In this document: positions 17,543 through 26,191 of the stretch, piece by piece
Layout of the letters: each line of letters starts with the position of its first letter
Position numbering within the stretch: the stretch's first letter is position 1
Assembly: GCF_013249065.1 (NCBI RefSeq)
Contig: NZ_JABRWQ010000003.1
Coordinates: 310,001 to 374,000 of the forward strand
Source of the DNA: Winogradskyella litoriviva
GTDB lineage: Bacteria > Bacteroidota > Bacteroidia > Flavobacteriales > Flavobacteriaceae
DNA: 64,000 bases
Reading direction: 5' to 3'
Made by a program: the position numbers and the translations under genes
Notes under the pieces: model-generated
Seen by the model: only the letters and a program-made list of their open reading frames with translations
What the model was told of the DNA's origin: nothing
Database searches by the model: none

Positions 17543-17941
17543 ATGAATTTTCAAAATAGATTAATTATTGCGGTAGATTTTGACGGTACCATCGTAGATG
17601 ATGCTTACCCCAAAATTGGAAAAACACGCATTTTTGCTTTTGAAACTCTAAAACGATTACAACAAGATGGCCATCGTCTAATTCTATGGACTTATAGATG
17701 CGGTACAAAATTGCAAGAAGCCGTGGACTTTTGTAAAGAAAATGGTATTGAATTCTATGCCGTAAATGCAAGTTTTCCAGAAGAAAAATATGATTACAGC
17801 AGAAGTCGTAAAATCCATGCAGACCTTTTTATAGATGACAGAAATATTGGTGGTATTTTAGGTTGGGGAGAAGTATATCAAATCATTACCAACGAAAAAC
17901 CAGACATTAAAAAGCCATCAAAAAAATGGTGGAAGTTTTAA
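17543..17941 (+). CDS. HAD-superfamily small hydrolase (BT0820-like)
   Basis: This 132-residue protein has HAD motif I as AVDFDGTIVDD, the LILWTYR strand and the late acidic motif ADLFIDDRNIGG. It lacks a large cap domain, as do the short Bacteroidota homologues. These are probably Mg-dependent phosphatases with no known substrate. ATG 17543 is chosen over the upstream TTG at 17531 because the upstream stretch is leader. It ends 7 bases before the stop of the convergent CoA-transferase gene. Confidence 0.85.
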   Translation: MNFQNRLIIAVDFDGTIVDDAYPKIGKTRIFAFETLKRLQQDGHRLILWTYRCGTKLQEAVDFCKENGIEFYAVNASFPEEKYDYSRSRKIHADLFIDDRNIGGILGWGEVYQIITNEKPDIKKPSKKWWKF

Positions 17942-17948
17942 CATTGAA

Positions 17949-19220
17949 TTACCCCTTCAACATTTCAAAATAAGATTTATCTATACTTAATCGATGATCG
18001 GGATGTGCAATTCTAGTTAATGCCTCTGCACGCTGTTTAATAGTTTTTCCATATAAATTTGCTACACCATATTCAGTAACCACATAATGAACATGAGCTC
18101 TAGTTGTTACAACTCCTGCTCCTGGCTTTAACATAGGTACAATTCTACTTACACCATTTTTTGTTACAGACGGAAGCGCAATAATTGCCTTTCCTCCTTC
18201 ACTTAAAGATGCTCCTCTAATAAAATCTATTTGTCCACCAACTCCAGAATAAATATTAGACCCTATAGAATCCGCGCATACTTGCCCAGTTAGATCAACC
18301 TCAATTGCCGAGTTTATGGCAACCATTCTTGGGTTTTGCTTTATAAAAGCTGGATTATTTGTATAATTTGACGCTCGCATTTCTACAAACGGATTATCAT
18401 CTACGTAATCATACAAACGTTTAGAACCCATTACAAACGTAGAAAGTGTACGACCACGATTAATCTTTTTATAATTACCATTAATTACATTATTCAAAAT
18501 TAAATCAATTACACCATCAGAAAACATTTCTGTATGTAAACCCAAATCTTTATGATTAGTTAGACTTTTTAAAACAGCATTCGGAATTGAGCCAATGCCC
18601 ATTTGTAATGTACTTCTGTCTTCAATTAAATTTGCAACATAATCTCCAATTTTAGATTCAATTGCATTTGGTTGAGCCATCTCATGGATTGGAATTTCTT
18701 CATCAGACTCAACAAAATAATCTATCTCTGTGATATGAATAACACCTGCTCCATGCGTACGTGGCATTTGAGGATTTACTTGGGCAATTACAGTTTTAGC
18801 ATTATCAATTGCCGCTAAAATTGCTTCTACAGCAACACCTAAGGAACAATAACCATGACGATCCGGCACCGAAACATGAATTAAAACTACGTCTAGGTTA
18901 ATAATTCTTTGTTGAAAAAGTCTTGGTAATTCACTTAAAAAAACTGGTGTATAAGATCCATTTCCTGCTTTTAAAGTATGTCTCACATTTTTACCAATAA
19001 AAAATGAATTTACGTGAAAACTCTCACTGTATTCAGGGTTAGCGTAAGGTGCTTCACCTTCTGTATGTAAATGACAAACCTCTACATTTCTCAACTCTTC
19101 ATGTCTTGCTGCTAATGCTCTTACAAGACTTTGAGGTGCGGCAGCTGCTGCTTGGATATAAACGCGATCATTAGATTTTACAACTTTTAAGGCTTCCTCT
19201 GCTGAAACTGTTTTATACAT
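17949..19220 (-). CDS. Acetyl-CoA hydrolase / 4-hydroxybutyrate CoA-transferase family protein
   Basis: This 423-residue protein is a class I CoA-transferase of the acetyl-CoA hydrolase type. N-terminal residues 1-190 form the first domain (VYIQAAAAAPQSL). The C-terminal domain carries GIGSIPNAVL, GVGGQIDFIRGA and the VTEYGVANLYGKT motif, whose glutamate acts as nucleophile in the family. It would move CoA between short acyl groups such as acetate, butyrate or 4-hydroxybutyrate; the substrate cannot be decided. A TAGATTTG -7-like box lies upstream on its strand (19251-19244). Confidence 0.88.
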   Translation of the reverse strand: MYKTVSAEEALKVVKSNDRVYIQAAAAAPQSLVRALAARHEELRNVEVCHLHTEGEAPYANPEYSESFHVNSFFIGKNVRHTLKAGNGSYTPVFLSELPRLFQQRIINLDVVLIHVSVPDRHGYCSLGVAVEAILAAIDNAKTVIAQVNPQMPRTHGAGVIHITEIDYFVESDEEIPIHEMAQPNAIESKIGDYVANLIEDRSTLQMGIGSIPNAVLKSLTNHKDLGLHTEMFSDGVIDLILNNVINGNYKKINRGRTLSTFVMGSKRLYDYVDDNPFVEMRASNYTNNPAFIKQNPRMVAINSAIEVDLTGQVCADSIGSNIYSGVGGQIDFIRGASLSEGGKAIIALPSVTKNGVSRIVPMLKPGAGVVTTRAHVHYVVTEYGVANLYGKTIKQRAEALTRIAHPDHRLSIDKSYFEMLKG

Positions 19221-19320
19221 AGTTTTTCTTTTTTTTTGAATTACAAATCTAAATTAGAATTATCAATTAGAAACTGCAATTTATCATATTTTAGGGAATA
19301 CTTTAATTATTATAATTACC

Positions 19321-19328
19321 TATCTTTG
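19321..19328 (+). promoter_or_regulatory. Probable -7 box for map
   Basis: TATCTTTG lies 20 bases before the map ATG. The upstream region has only a weak -33 match (TTTA). Confidence 0.45.
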
Positions 19329-19347
19329 CCGCTCAATAGATTGAACC

Positions 19348-20166
19348 ATGATAATAGTAAAAACAGCTGAAGAAATTGAATTAATGCGTCAAAGTGCACT
19401 TATCGTATCTAAAACATTAGGTATGTTAGCAAAAGAAACAAAAGAAGGCGTTACTACAAATCATTTAGATAAAATAGCTGAGGAATTCATTAGAGACCAT
19501 GGTGCTCTACCAGGTTTTAAAGGGCTTTACGATTGCCCTTCAACTTTACTATGCAGTGTAAATGAAGCTGTTGTACATGGCTTACCAACTGATATCCCTC
19601 TAAAAGATGGCGATATAGTATCTATAGATTGTGGTTCCTTTATGAATGGTTTTTATGGTGATCACGCGTATACTTTTGAAATAGGAAACGTAGATGAAGA
19701 CACAAAAAAACTAATTAAAACAACTAAAGAATCATTATATGTTGGAATTGAGCAATTAAAAATTGGGAATCGTGTTGGTGATGTTGGTTTTGCTATTCAA
19801 AAATATTGTGAAGCAGAAGGTTATGGAGTTGTTAGAGAATTAGTTGGCCATGGCTTAGGCAGAAAAATGCATGAAGACCCTGAAATGCCAAACTACGGAA
19901 AAAGAGGTCGTGGAAAGAAATTTATTGAAGGCATGGTAGTGGCTATTGAGCCTATGATAAATATGGGTACTCATAAAGTAAAACAACTTAGTGATGGTTG
20001 GACAATTGTAACACAAGATGGAAAACCAAGTGTACACTTTGAACATGATATTGCTATAGTGAATGGGAAACCTGAAATACTATCAACTTTTGCATACGTG
20101 CATGAAGCGTTAGGTATTGTTTCTGATGAGGAAGATGCTTTTAGACAAAAAGCTTTAGTACTTTAA
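19348..20166 (+). CDS. map: Type I methionine aminopeptidase
   Basis: This 272-residue cytosolic enzyme removes the initiator Met. The dinuclear-metal ligands are visible in SIDCGSF..GDHAYTF, in GHGLGRKMHEDP, in VVAIEPM and in HFEHDIAIV. Length is slightly above E. coli Map (264) because of a C-terminal extension. A methyltransferase gene starts 2 bases after the stop, so they are probably cotranscribed. Confidence 0.96.
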   Translation: MIIVKTAEEIELMRQSALIVSKTLGMLAKETKEGVTTNHLDKIAEEFIRDHGALPGFKGLYDCPSTLLCSVNEAVVHGLPTDIPLKDGDIVSIDCGSFMNGFYGDHAYTFEIGNVDEDTKKLIKTTKESLYVGIEQLKIGNRVGDVGFAIQKYCEAEGYGVVRELVGHGLGRKMHEDPEMPNYGKRGRGKKFIEGMVVAIEPMINMGTHKVKQLSDGWTIVTQDGKPSVHFEHDIAIVNGKPEILSTFAYVHEALGIVSDEEDAFRQKALVL

Positions 20167-20168
20167 AA

Positions 20169-20933
20169 ATGAAATCGCTTTTTAAATTTTGCCTCAATCT
20201 TATTCCAAGGCCATTACTTATAAGATTAAGTTATTTGGTTCGTCCTATAATAGCTTTATTTTTAAAAGGCGATAAATATACAGACCCAATTGATGGCAAA
20301 AGTTTTAAATCTTTTTTACCATATGGCTATGGTGTACAAAGACCAAATGTGCTCTCACCTTCTACCCTTTCTTTAGAAAGGCACAGATTATTATGGTTAT
20401 ATCTTAAAAATGAAACTAATTTCTTTAAGGACGAGAAAAAGGTGCTTCATTTTGCTCCAGAACAATGTTTTTTAAAACGCTTTAGAAAACTTAAAAACAT
20501 AAGTTATACAACAACAGATTTACTATCTCCAATTGCAGATGTCAAAGCAGATATTTGCGATCTTCCTTTTGATGATAACAGTTATGATATTATTCTGTGC
20601 AATCACGTCTTAGAACATATACCAGATGACACTAAAGCTATGCAAGAGTTATATAGAGTTATGAGGCCAGGAGGTTATGGCATATTTCAAATTCCTCAAG
20701 ATTTAAATCGTGCTGTAACTTTTGAAGATAACTCTATTACTGACAGAGCAGAACGTGCTAAAATTTTTGGACAGTATGACCATGTTAGGGTTTATGGTAA
20801 AGATTATTTTGATAAGCTACGTTCTATAGGTTTTAAGGTTGAAGAAGTAGATTATACAACTCAACTAACAAAAGAAGATATTACAAAATACTGTTTAGCT
20901 AAAGGTGAAATTATTCCTGTAGTTTATAAATAA
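20169..20933 (+). CDS. Class I SAM-dependent methyltransferase
   Basis: This 254-residue protein is a Methyltransf_11-type enzyme. The SAM core begins VLHFAPEQCFL, where an Ala-Pro-Glu variant replaces the usual Gly-rich loop. The acceptor-side motif is IILCNHVLEHIPDD and the post-motif is LYRVMRPGGYGIFQIPQ. The amphipathic N-terminal segment (residues 1-35) may touch the membrane. Substrate unknown. It sits between map and a DUF423 gene with gaps of 2 and 15 bases. Confidence 0.85.
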   Translation: MKSLFKFCLNLIPRPLLIRLSYLVRPIIALFLKGDKYTDPIDGKSFKSFLPYGYGVQRPNVLSPSTLSLERHRLLWLYLKNETNFFKDEKKVLHFAPEQCFLKRFRKLKNISYTTTDLLSPIADVKADICDLPFDDNSYDIILCNHVLEHIPDDTKAMQELYRVMRPGGYGIFQIPQDLNRAVTFEDNSITDRAERAKIFGQYDHVRVYGKDYFDKLRSIGFKVEEVDYTTQLTKEDITKYCLAKGEIIPVVYK

Positions 20934-20948
20934 AAACAACTTTCCTTT

Positions 20949-21317
20949 ATGACGCAACACATTATAATTGCAACTGGTGCTCTTTTCGGTATGTTATCTG
21001 TAATATTTGGAGCTTTTGGAGCTCATGCTTTAAAGAAAACGCTATCTACGGAGCAATTGCATAGTTTTGAGGTAGGTGTAAAATACCAGATGTATCATGC
21101 TATAGTATTATTAACTTTAGGCTTTAACATAAATACTTTGTCTTCATCAATATACTGGTGTTTTACCATAGGAATTATACTATTTTCATTTAGTATTTAC
21201 GGTTTAATTCTATCTGATGCAAAAGGGAAGAAACTTCGATTTTTAGGACCAATTACTCCTATTGGCGGCTTACTTTTAGTTATGGGTTGGTTATTGCTTT
21301 TTATTGATGCATTTTAA
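20949..21317 (+). CDS. DUF423 family membrane protein
   Basis: This 122-residue protein has four predicted membrane helices. It begins with the family signature GALFGMLSVIFGAFGAHALK and contains YQMYHAIVLLTLG. This matches the YgdD/TMEM256-like DUF423 family, of unknown function. It is the last gene of the map group. Confidence 0.9.
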   Translation: MTQHIIIATGALFGMLSVIFGAFGAHALKKTLSTEQLHSFEVGVKYQMYHAIVLLTLGFNINTLSSSIYWCFTIGIILFSFSIYGLILSDAKGKKLRFLGPITPIGGLLLVMGWLLLFIDAF

Positions 21318-21367
21318 ATTATTAAATTCTTTTTTTCAGCATTTTAAAAGAGCTTAGAGTATCTAGC

Positions 21368-21410
21368 AAAAAAAAAAGCTGCTCCACCCTAACCTAGAAC
21401 AACTTTTTTA
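21368..21410 (-). terminator. Terminator of the minus-strand gene ending at 21490
   Basis: On the minus strand AAAAAAGTTGTTC pairs with GAGCAGCTTTTTT (two G-U pairs), followed by a ten-base T-run. On the plus strand the same pairs would be A-C mismatches, so the terminator works mainly for the minus-strand gene. Confidence 0.65.
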
Positions 21411-21489
21411 GTATTTAAGTGTTAATAGCACACTTGCTTATTAGAAACCTAAATTATTGTTTGGTCACAAAAATTTTTTTTTTTTAAAT

Positions 21490-22773
21490 TTAAAATGTTG
21501 CACCAGACACAAACTGTTTTCTATTTAAAAGAGCATTTTTGCCTAGTATTAAATAATCTTTTCCTTTTCTATTTTGAAGAATATAATAACTACCATTTTC
21601 CTGTTTTATAAATCTTGAAACTCCAGAATAATTACCATTTTCGTTTTTATTTTTCTCTCTTTTTACACCATCTGCGTCTAACCAAAATCGTTTTTCATCT
21701 TCAAGTAATTCAAAATTACCATTACAAAAGCCACCTAGATAATTATAATATTTATTATCATATATTTTACCATCTGACGTATTTAAGTAGCCATAACGTG
21801 TGTTATTCTCATACAATTCATAAACTCCTGCTCCCAAAGTATTCCCTAAGGTTAACCATTGTTTATTGATACGGATTTGATTGTCTTTATATTTTTCAAT
21901 AATATCATTTTTCTTTAACTCTTTTAAAAACTCTTTTAAATCTGAAGAGGCTACCACAGACTTAATTTCTAAATTATAGATAAAAGCATTACCTGTATTA
22001 TTAGGGTATGCAACTAGTAATCCATTTGCTCTAGGCAACATTACTTTTCCAAAATGAGAAGAATTTGAATTAAATTGGGCTACGCTTGGAAGTAATTGAC
22101 CTTGTTTATTCTTACAGTTATAAGCAAAAATTTTTGTTGGGTTTTTAGGCTTATCTAACATTAACACATAACCATCATAAGTTATATAATGTTTAAAATC
22201 TAGAGGTTCTTCTACTACGGTACCAACATCATTCATAATACCAAGTTTTCCATCTTTAGAAAACACTGCCAAATTATATTTATTAAAGGTATATATACTA
22301 TCTATATTGATTTGAAATGCTTTAGATTTATCTGACCATAAATTGTTTAACGAATCTAGGCGTTTGGCTTCTCTATCTTCTTTTAAGCGCTGAAGTTCTA
22401 ACACTTTTTGCTCTTCAATGTATTTATCAATTTCTTCTTGTATATTAACATATGTCTCTAACATATCGCTATATTCTTCTTTTGTTTTATCCTCTTCTAA
22501 TTCAAAATACCATTTGGCATAAGAACGTGCTTCAAAAAATTGCTGATGTTCAAAATGCAGTAAAGTTCCTAATTTAGCGACTCGACTATTTGGGATACTA
22601 TCCATGTATTTTAGTGCTTTATTAAAAATTTCTAAAGATTTATCCATATCAGAATTGAAGAAAAGTGCTTCTGATCGTTTTACATATACTTCAGCTATTT
22701 CACTGTTTGTTTGTGCAAAGCTTACTGTTGTAAAAACAAATAAAAATGATAATATAATAGATTTAAAACTCAT
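21490..22773 (-). CDS. Exported protein with TPR-like N-terminus and WG-like repeats
   Basis: This 427-residue protein has a signal peptide (1-20, SFAQ). Residues 22-110 are helical and resemble tetratricopeptide repeats (AEVYVKRSEALFFNSDMDKS). A charged helical linker rich in Glu, Lys and Arg follows (about 110-150). The C-terminal half has repeated short beta motifs such as DGKLGIMNDVGTV and TRYGYLNTSDGK, which resemble WG repeats. No enzymatic motif is visible. It is probably a periplasmic or surface scaffold. Upstream, 135 bases separate it from apbE. Confidence 0.7.
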   Translation of the reverse strand: MSFKSIILSFLFVFTTVSFAQTNSEIAEVYVKRSEALFFNSDMDKSLEIFNKALKYMDSIPNSRVAKLGTLLHFEHQQFFEARSYAKWYFELEEDKTKEEYSDMLETYVNIQEEIDKYIEEQKVLELQRLKEDREAKRLDSLNNLWSDKSKAFQINIDSIYTFNKYNLAVFSKDGKLGIMNDVGTVVEEPLDFKHYITYDGYVLMLDKPKNPTKIFAYNCKNKQGQLLPSVAQFNSNSSHFGKVMLPRANGLLVAYPNNTGNAFIYNLEIKSVVASSDLKEFLKELKKNDIIEKYKDNQIRINKQWLTLGNTLGAGVYELYENNTRYGYLNTSDGKIYDNKYYNYLGGFCNGNFELLEDEKRFWLDADGVKREKNKNENGNYSGVSRFIKQENGSYYILQNRKGKDYLILGKNALLNRKQFVSGATF

Positions 22774-22908
22774 TGGTTAGGTGTAAAAAAGTAGCATATA
22801 CAATTAAAAGTCAACAAACTACTAAAAATAATAGCCGTCAATTAATTTTTTCGATACCATACCCATTTTTACAGATATTCTGTAACCTAAAATATTAACT
22901 AAAAAGAT

Positions 22909-23886
22909 TTATTCTGGAAATCCGTTTAAAGCTTTGGTTTGTAAAACTTTATTTTCATTTTCATAAATAAAATATACTTTTAGTTCTGGATGAGTGTTTA
23001 AAAACGAAATCACTTTTTCTATTCCCATAGCTTGGAAAGCTGTTGCATAAGCATCTGCAGTCATACAATCTGGTGCAATTACAGAAACACTGAGAATGTT
23101 TGTTTTTGTAGGATAACCGGTTTTAGTATTAATTATATGTGCATAACGATTTCCGTTTTCGTCTGTTTTAAATTTTCTGTAGGTACCGGAAGTTGCCATA
23201 CTTTCATCTTTTAAAGTAATAACTTTTGAATAAGATTGTGATCCATCAAAATTTGGATCATCAATACCAATTGTCCATCCTTTTTTACTTTCTAAATTGA
23301 TACCTGCTGTTCTTAAATCGCCTCCTATATCAACTAAATAATTATCAATTCCTTTAGATTCTAAGAAGTTAGCTATAACATCTATTCCGTAGCCTTTGGC
23401 AATAGCATTAAATTCTAGATAGCCTTCTTTAGGCTTTTTAATATGCCCATTTACGAGTCCAACTTTATTAAATCCTACAGATTTCATTAAATTATTTATA
23501 GTTATGCTATCTGTTAAAAATTTATCCTTTTCTGCACCAAAATTCCAAGCATTTACAACATTGCCTATAGTTGGGTCAAAAACACCTTCAGTCTTTCTGT
23601 AAATGGTTTTTGAGGCTTTAAAGACATTTTCAAAATGGTAATCAACTTTTGTTATTTCGTTTCTATTAAGTCGAGAAATATCTGAATCAGTAATATAAGT
23701 TGATAACGATTGGTTGACAACAGCAAACAAACTATCAAACTGTTTTTGATAATTAGTATTGTCTTCAGAATAATATTGAATATTATAAACAGTACCAAAA
23801 ATAGGACCTGAAAGTTTGATGTTTTTAGGTTCTGATTGACAAGAAAAAACAAATGCAGCTAGAACTAAGAAAATTATGTTTTTCAT
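22909..23886 (-). CDS. apbE: FAD:protein FMN transferase ApbE, lipoprotein
   Basis: This 325-residue lipoprotein (lipobox VFSC at about residue 16) has the ApbE fold: GTVYNIQYY, FNAIAKGYGID, YLVDIGGDLRTAG, ATSGTYRKF and the metal-binding HIINTKTGYP. It transfers FMN from FAD to a Thr in the D-x-x-(S/T)-G-A-T motif of exported or membrane flavoproteins. NqrB and NqrC, encoded in the nearby operon, are its expected targets. It ends a minus-strand run starting at 25161. Confidence 0.95.
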   Translation of the reverse strand: MKNIIFLVLAAFVFSCQSEPKNIKLSGPIFGTVYNIQYYSEDNTNYQKQFDSLFAVVNQSLSTYITDSDISRLNRNEITKVDYHFENVFKASKTIYRKTEGVFDPTIGNVVNAWNFGAEKDKFLTDSITINNLMKSVGFNKVGLVNGHIKKPKEGYLEFNAIAKGYGIDVIANFLESKGIDNYLVDIGGDLRTAGINLESKKGWTIGIDDPNFDGSQSYSKVITLKDESMATSGTYRKFKTDENGNRYAHIINTKTGYPTKTNILSVSVIAPDCMTADAYATAFQAMGIEKVISFLNTHPELKVYFIYENENKVLQTKALNGFPE

Positions 23887-23887
23887 A

Positions 23888-24265
23888 TTAATTTAAATTC
23901 ATATCAATAACCTGAACGCCATTGTACTCAATAAGATATTCTTGATTTAAATAAATGGGTAAGTCTTCACCTTGCGGATTTCCAAGTCCGACACCTGCAT
24001 ACAAAACTTTAGCATCCTTTTCGTAAGCATGTTTTTTAAAAGTCTCCATCCAAACAATATCATAATTATTTGGGTTTTCTGGCAATATAACAGCTCTAAC
24101 AACCACAAAAAAGTATTGACTATTTTTATCAATACATACAAATTGTGGATGACGTTTAAGTTTACTATTTATTGCAACAAATTCAAAACCACGAGCTTCC
24201 AAGTCTTTACCAACATGATTCATGGCGAGATTATGTAATTCTTGTGGTGTAAGTGGTTTACTCAT
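23888..24265 (-). CDS. Conserved small protein upstream of apbE
   Basis: This 125-residue soluble protein starts MSKPLTPQELHNLAMNHVG. The preferred ATG at 24265 omits a five-residue leader. It has an alternating alpha/beta pattern (FVCIDKNSQYFFVVVRAV, KVLYAGVGLGNP) that could be a PD-(D/E)xK-like or small alpha/beta fold. No catalytic set can be confirmed. Its stop abuts the apbE start, so the two are tightly coupled, and a link to FMN insertion or NQR assembly is possible but unproven. Confidence 0.75.
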   Translation of the reverse strand: MSKPLTPQELHNLAMNHVGKDLEARGFEFVAINSKLKRHPQFVCIDKNSQYFFVVVRAVILPENPNNYDIVWMETFKKHAYEKDAKVLYAGVGLGNPQGEDLPIYLNQEYLIEYNGVQVIDMNLN

Positions 24266-24285
24266 TTTACAAAGATACAAAGTTG

Positions 24286-25161
24286 CTATTTAAATCTAAC
24301 AAACTTAGAACTTCCAAACGTATAATTGGAAACAGGAATCACAGCATTATCTTTCATTTGATACCAAGGTGATATATCAGAATCCTCGAGATTCTTAACT
24401 AAATGAACACTTTGTGCTGGAGTATTACCTTGAAATAATAAGAATAATTTTTCACCTTTATTATTTACAACCTCATCACCTATCATTACAATATGCCCTG
24501 GAGAACCTCCTTTTATAAGCATATCTCCAATTTTTAAATCTTTAGCCTTAATAGGTTTTAACTCATTATAAAGTGATAACGTCCCAGAATACATGTAAAT
24601 AAGATTCAAATATTTATAAAAATTATCTTTTGAAGAATCGCCTTTTGCCGTTTTATGAAACGTTACTTTATTACCATTGATTTTTGGTCTATAACCTTCT
24701 GCGTATTTTGTCCAAGCACAATAATGACCAGAAGTAAAATTAAAACCTATTTCATCTTTTCTATTAGTATCCCAAAGGTACTCACTTCTTATTCTTATTA
24801 AAGCATCAGCACATTGCTGTAATCCGTTTTTTGGCACAGGGATTTCTAAAATACCTATATGTCCGCCTTGCCAAAAATAATTAGTATCATCATAATTAAT
24901 AATTTTACTACCAAAGGATTTCAATTTATAATTTCTAAGATACTCTTGGAAACTTCCTGGAGCATACGTGGTCCGTTTATAACCAACAGGAACATTAACT
25001 CTAGATTTTATCGTTAAGCTATCCTTGTTTATTAATTCTGGTGTTTCCATTATAGAAACAAATTTATCTCCTACTTTTTTAACAGGTTTTAGTTGATAAG
25101 CCAAAATAACCATTGTAATAAACAATAATAATATGAGTAATATTTTTTTCATAAGAGACAT
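24286..25161 (-). CDS. DUF4846 domain protein
   Basis: This 291-residue protein has an N-terminal membrane anchor or signal (about residues 4-22). The DUF4846 body follows, marked by QGGHIGILEIPV, QQCADALIRIRSEYLW and FTSGHYCAWTKYAEGYRP. The late segment GDMLIKGGSPGHIVMIGD recalls papain-like (NlpC/CHAP-type) folds, with a possible Cys and His pair. That is only an analogy. It starts the minus-strand group that ends with apbE. Confidence 0.8.
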   Translation of the reverse strand: MSLMKKILLILLLFITMVILAYQLKPVKKVGDKFVSIMETPELINKDSLTIKSRVNVPVGYKRTTYAPGSFQEYLRNYKLKSFGSKIINYDDTNYFWQGGHIGILEIPVPKNGLQQCADALIRIRSEYLWDTNRKDEIGFNFTSGHYCAWTKYAEGYRPKINGNKVTFHKTAKGDSSKDNFYKYLNLIYMYSGTLSLYNELKPIKAKDLKIGDMLIKGGSPGHIVMIGDEVVNNKGEKLFLLFQGNTPAQSVHLVKNLEDSDISPWYQMKDNAVIPVSNYTFGSSKFVRFK

Positions 25162-25259
25162 GCTATTAATAGATACAAAACAAAGGCCTTCAAACTCTTA
25201 ACGTATGTAAACAACAATTTGTTATATAGTTATTAAATTTACCTAAATTCAAGATTAAT

Positions 25260-25640
25260 ATGGAGAACAATACCTTTCAATTCAATCTAAGCATAATTCT
25301 GTTAATTCTATGCAGTAACTGTACAAACAAAAGTGAATTACCCGACCCTTTAGAGGCTGGCTGGCAAGGCTATTCAGTATGTGAAGTTTTAGAAGAAAAC
25401 GATGAATTAAGAGTGCTTAAATGTACTTTTAAGCCTAATGTAGGACATGAAAAACATTACCACAATCCACATTTTGGGTATACCCTCTTTGGTGGAACAT
25501 TTAAAATAACTGACACCACAGGCACAAGAGAAGTAAATGTACCAACTGGCTATAGTTTTAGAAAAGATAAAATGACAACTCACGAGGTATTGAATATTGG
25601 TGAGACTACAGCTGTATTCTTAATTATGGAGTATAAATAA
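25260..25640 (+). CDS. Cupin-domain protein, probably exported
   Basis: This 126-residue protein has a hydrophobic N-terminus (residues 9-20) followed by two cysteines, but no standard lipobox. A single cupin barrel follows. Metal-binding candidates lie in GHEKHYHNPHFGYTL (three His), with THEV as the second motif. Role unknown; small cupins of this kind bind metals or small ligands. It is divergent from the DUF4846 gene. Confidence 0.75.
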   Translation: MENNTFQFNLSIILLILCSNCTNKSELPDPLEAGWQGYSVCEVLEENDELRVLKCTFKPNVGHEKHYHNPHFGYTLFGGTFKITDTTGTREVNVPTGYSFRKDKMTTHEVLNIGETTAVFLIMEYK

Positions 25641-25681
25641 TTTTTTTATATCTTTTAACTTGAATGAAAAATAGTAATATT

Positions 25682-26122
25682 ATGGAAACTTCAATTCGTT
25701 TTAATCATGCAATTACAAAACTTTATCTAGCATTTCATAGTAGAACATTAAATCCTGATAACTTTAAAGCATGCGCTGTTGGTAATATTTTAGATTGTAA
25801 AGATTACTGGAAACACTTAACGGATAAACATGGCTCTAATCAATTAAATTATATAGGATTAGTGCATCAAAATCTAGGAAGAAAATTTAATGGCTATAGT
25901 CCTATTGAATTATTACAAATTGAAACTGCTTTCTTAAAAGGTTGCGGCTATACAATGAGCAATAATAGATTACTTAAACCTACAATTATTAATGAAAATA
26001 CTCTTTTTGATGGATTATGTGAAGTGGTCAAAGTGTTATGCCAATTAGATAAAATACCTTTTGTAATGGACTGCTCATCTCTATTTAATTTTGAAAATAG
26101 CCCATTACAACCTCAACATTAA
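25682..26122 (+). CDS. Conserved flavobacterial protein next to nqrF
   Basis: This is a 146-residue cytosolic protein. An in-frame ATG also exists at 25664, but METSIRF at 25682 matches the typical start as I recall it. It contains conserved-looking Cys-rich turns (FKACAVGNILDCKDYWKHL and LKGCGYT) and NYIGLVHQNLGRKFNGYSP. I recall homologues being labelled NqrF by propagation, but it has no ferredoxin or flavin motif, so that name should not be used. It converges on nqrF through a shared terminator. Confidence 0.75.
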   Translation: METSIRFNHAITKLYLAFHSRTLNPDNFKACAVGNILDCKDYWKHLTDKHGSNQLNYIGLVHQNLGRKFNGYSPIELLQIETAFLKGCGYTMSNNRLLKPTIINENTLFDGLCEVVKVLCQLDKIPFVMDCSSLFNFENSPLQPQH

Positions 26123-26143
26123 AAAAATAACGACATAGACAAT

Positions 26144-26174
26144 AAAAAAGCCAACTCAATAGAGTTGGCTTTTA
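26144..26174. terminator. Bidirectional terminator at the end of the nqr operon
   Basis: The stem AAAAGCCAACTC/GAGTTGGCTTTT has a four-base loop AATA, with A and T runs outside. It serves both nqrF and the convergent gene. Confidence 0.9.
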
Positions 26175-26191
26175 TATATAAAACTTTTAGA

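Noticed and set aside
19333..19344. TCAAT-AG-ATTGA before map
   Set aside because: A 5-bp AT-rich stem with a two-base loop is too weak to call a regulatory site.
21474..21485. Run of twelve T as a phase-variable tract
   Set aside because: It lies between the stop at 21490 and the terminator, so length change would not affect a coding frame or promoter.
25682..26122. Naming the gene as NqrF subunit
   Set aside because: It has no 2Fe-2S, FAD or NADH motif; the true nqrF is at 26192-27514.
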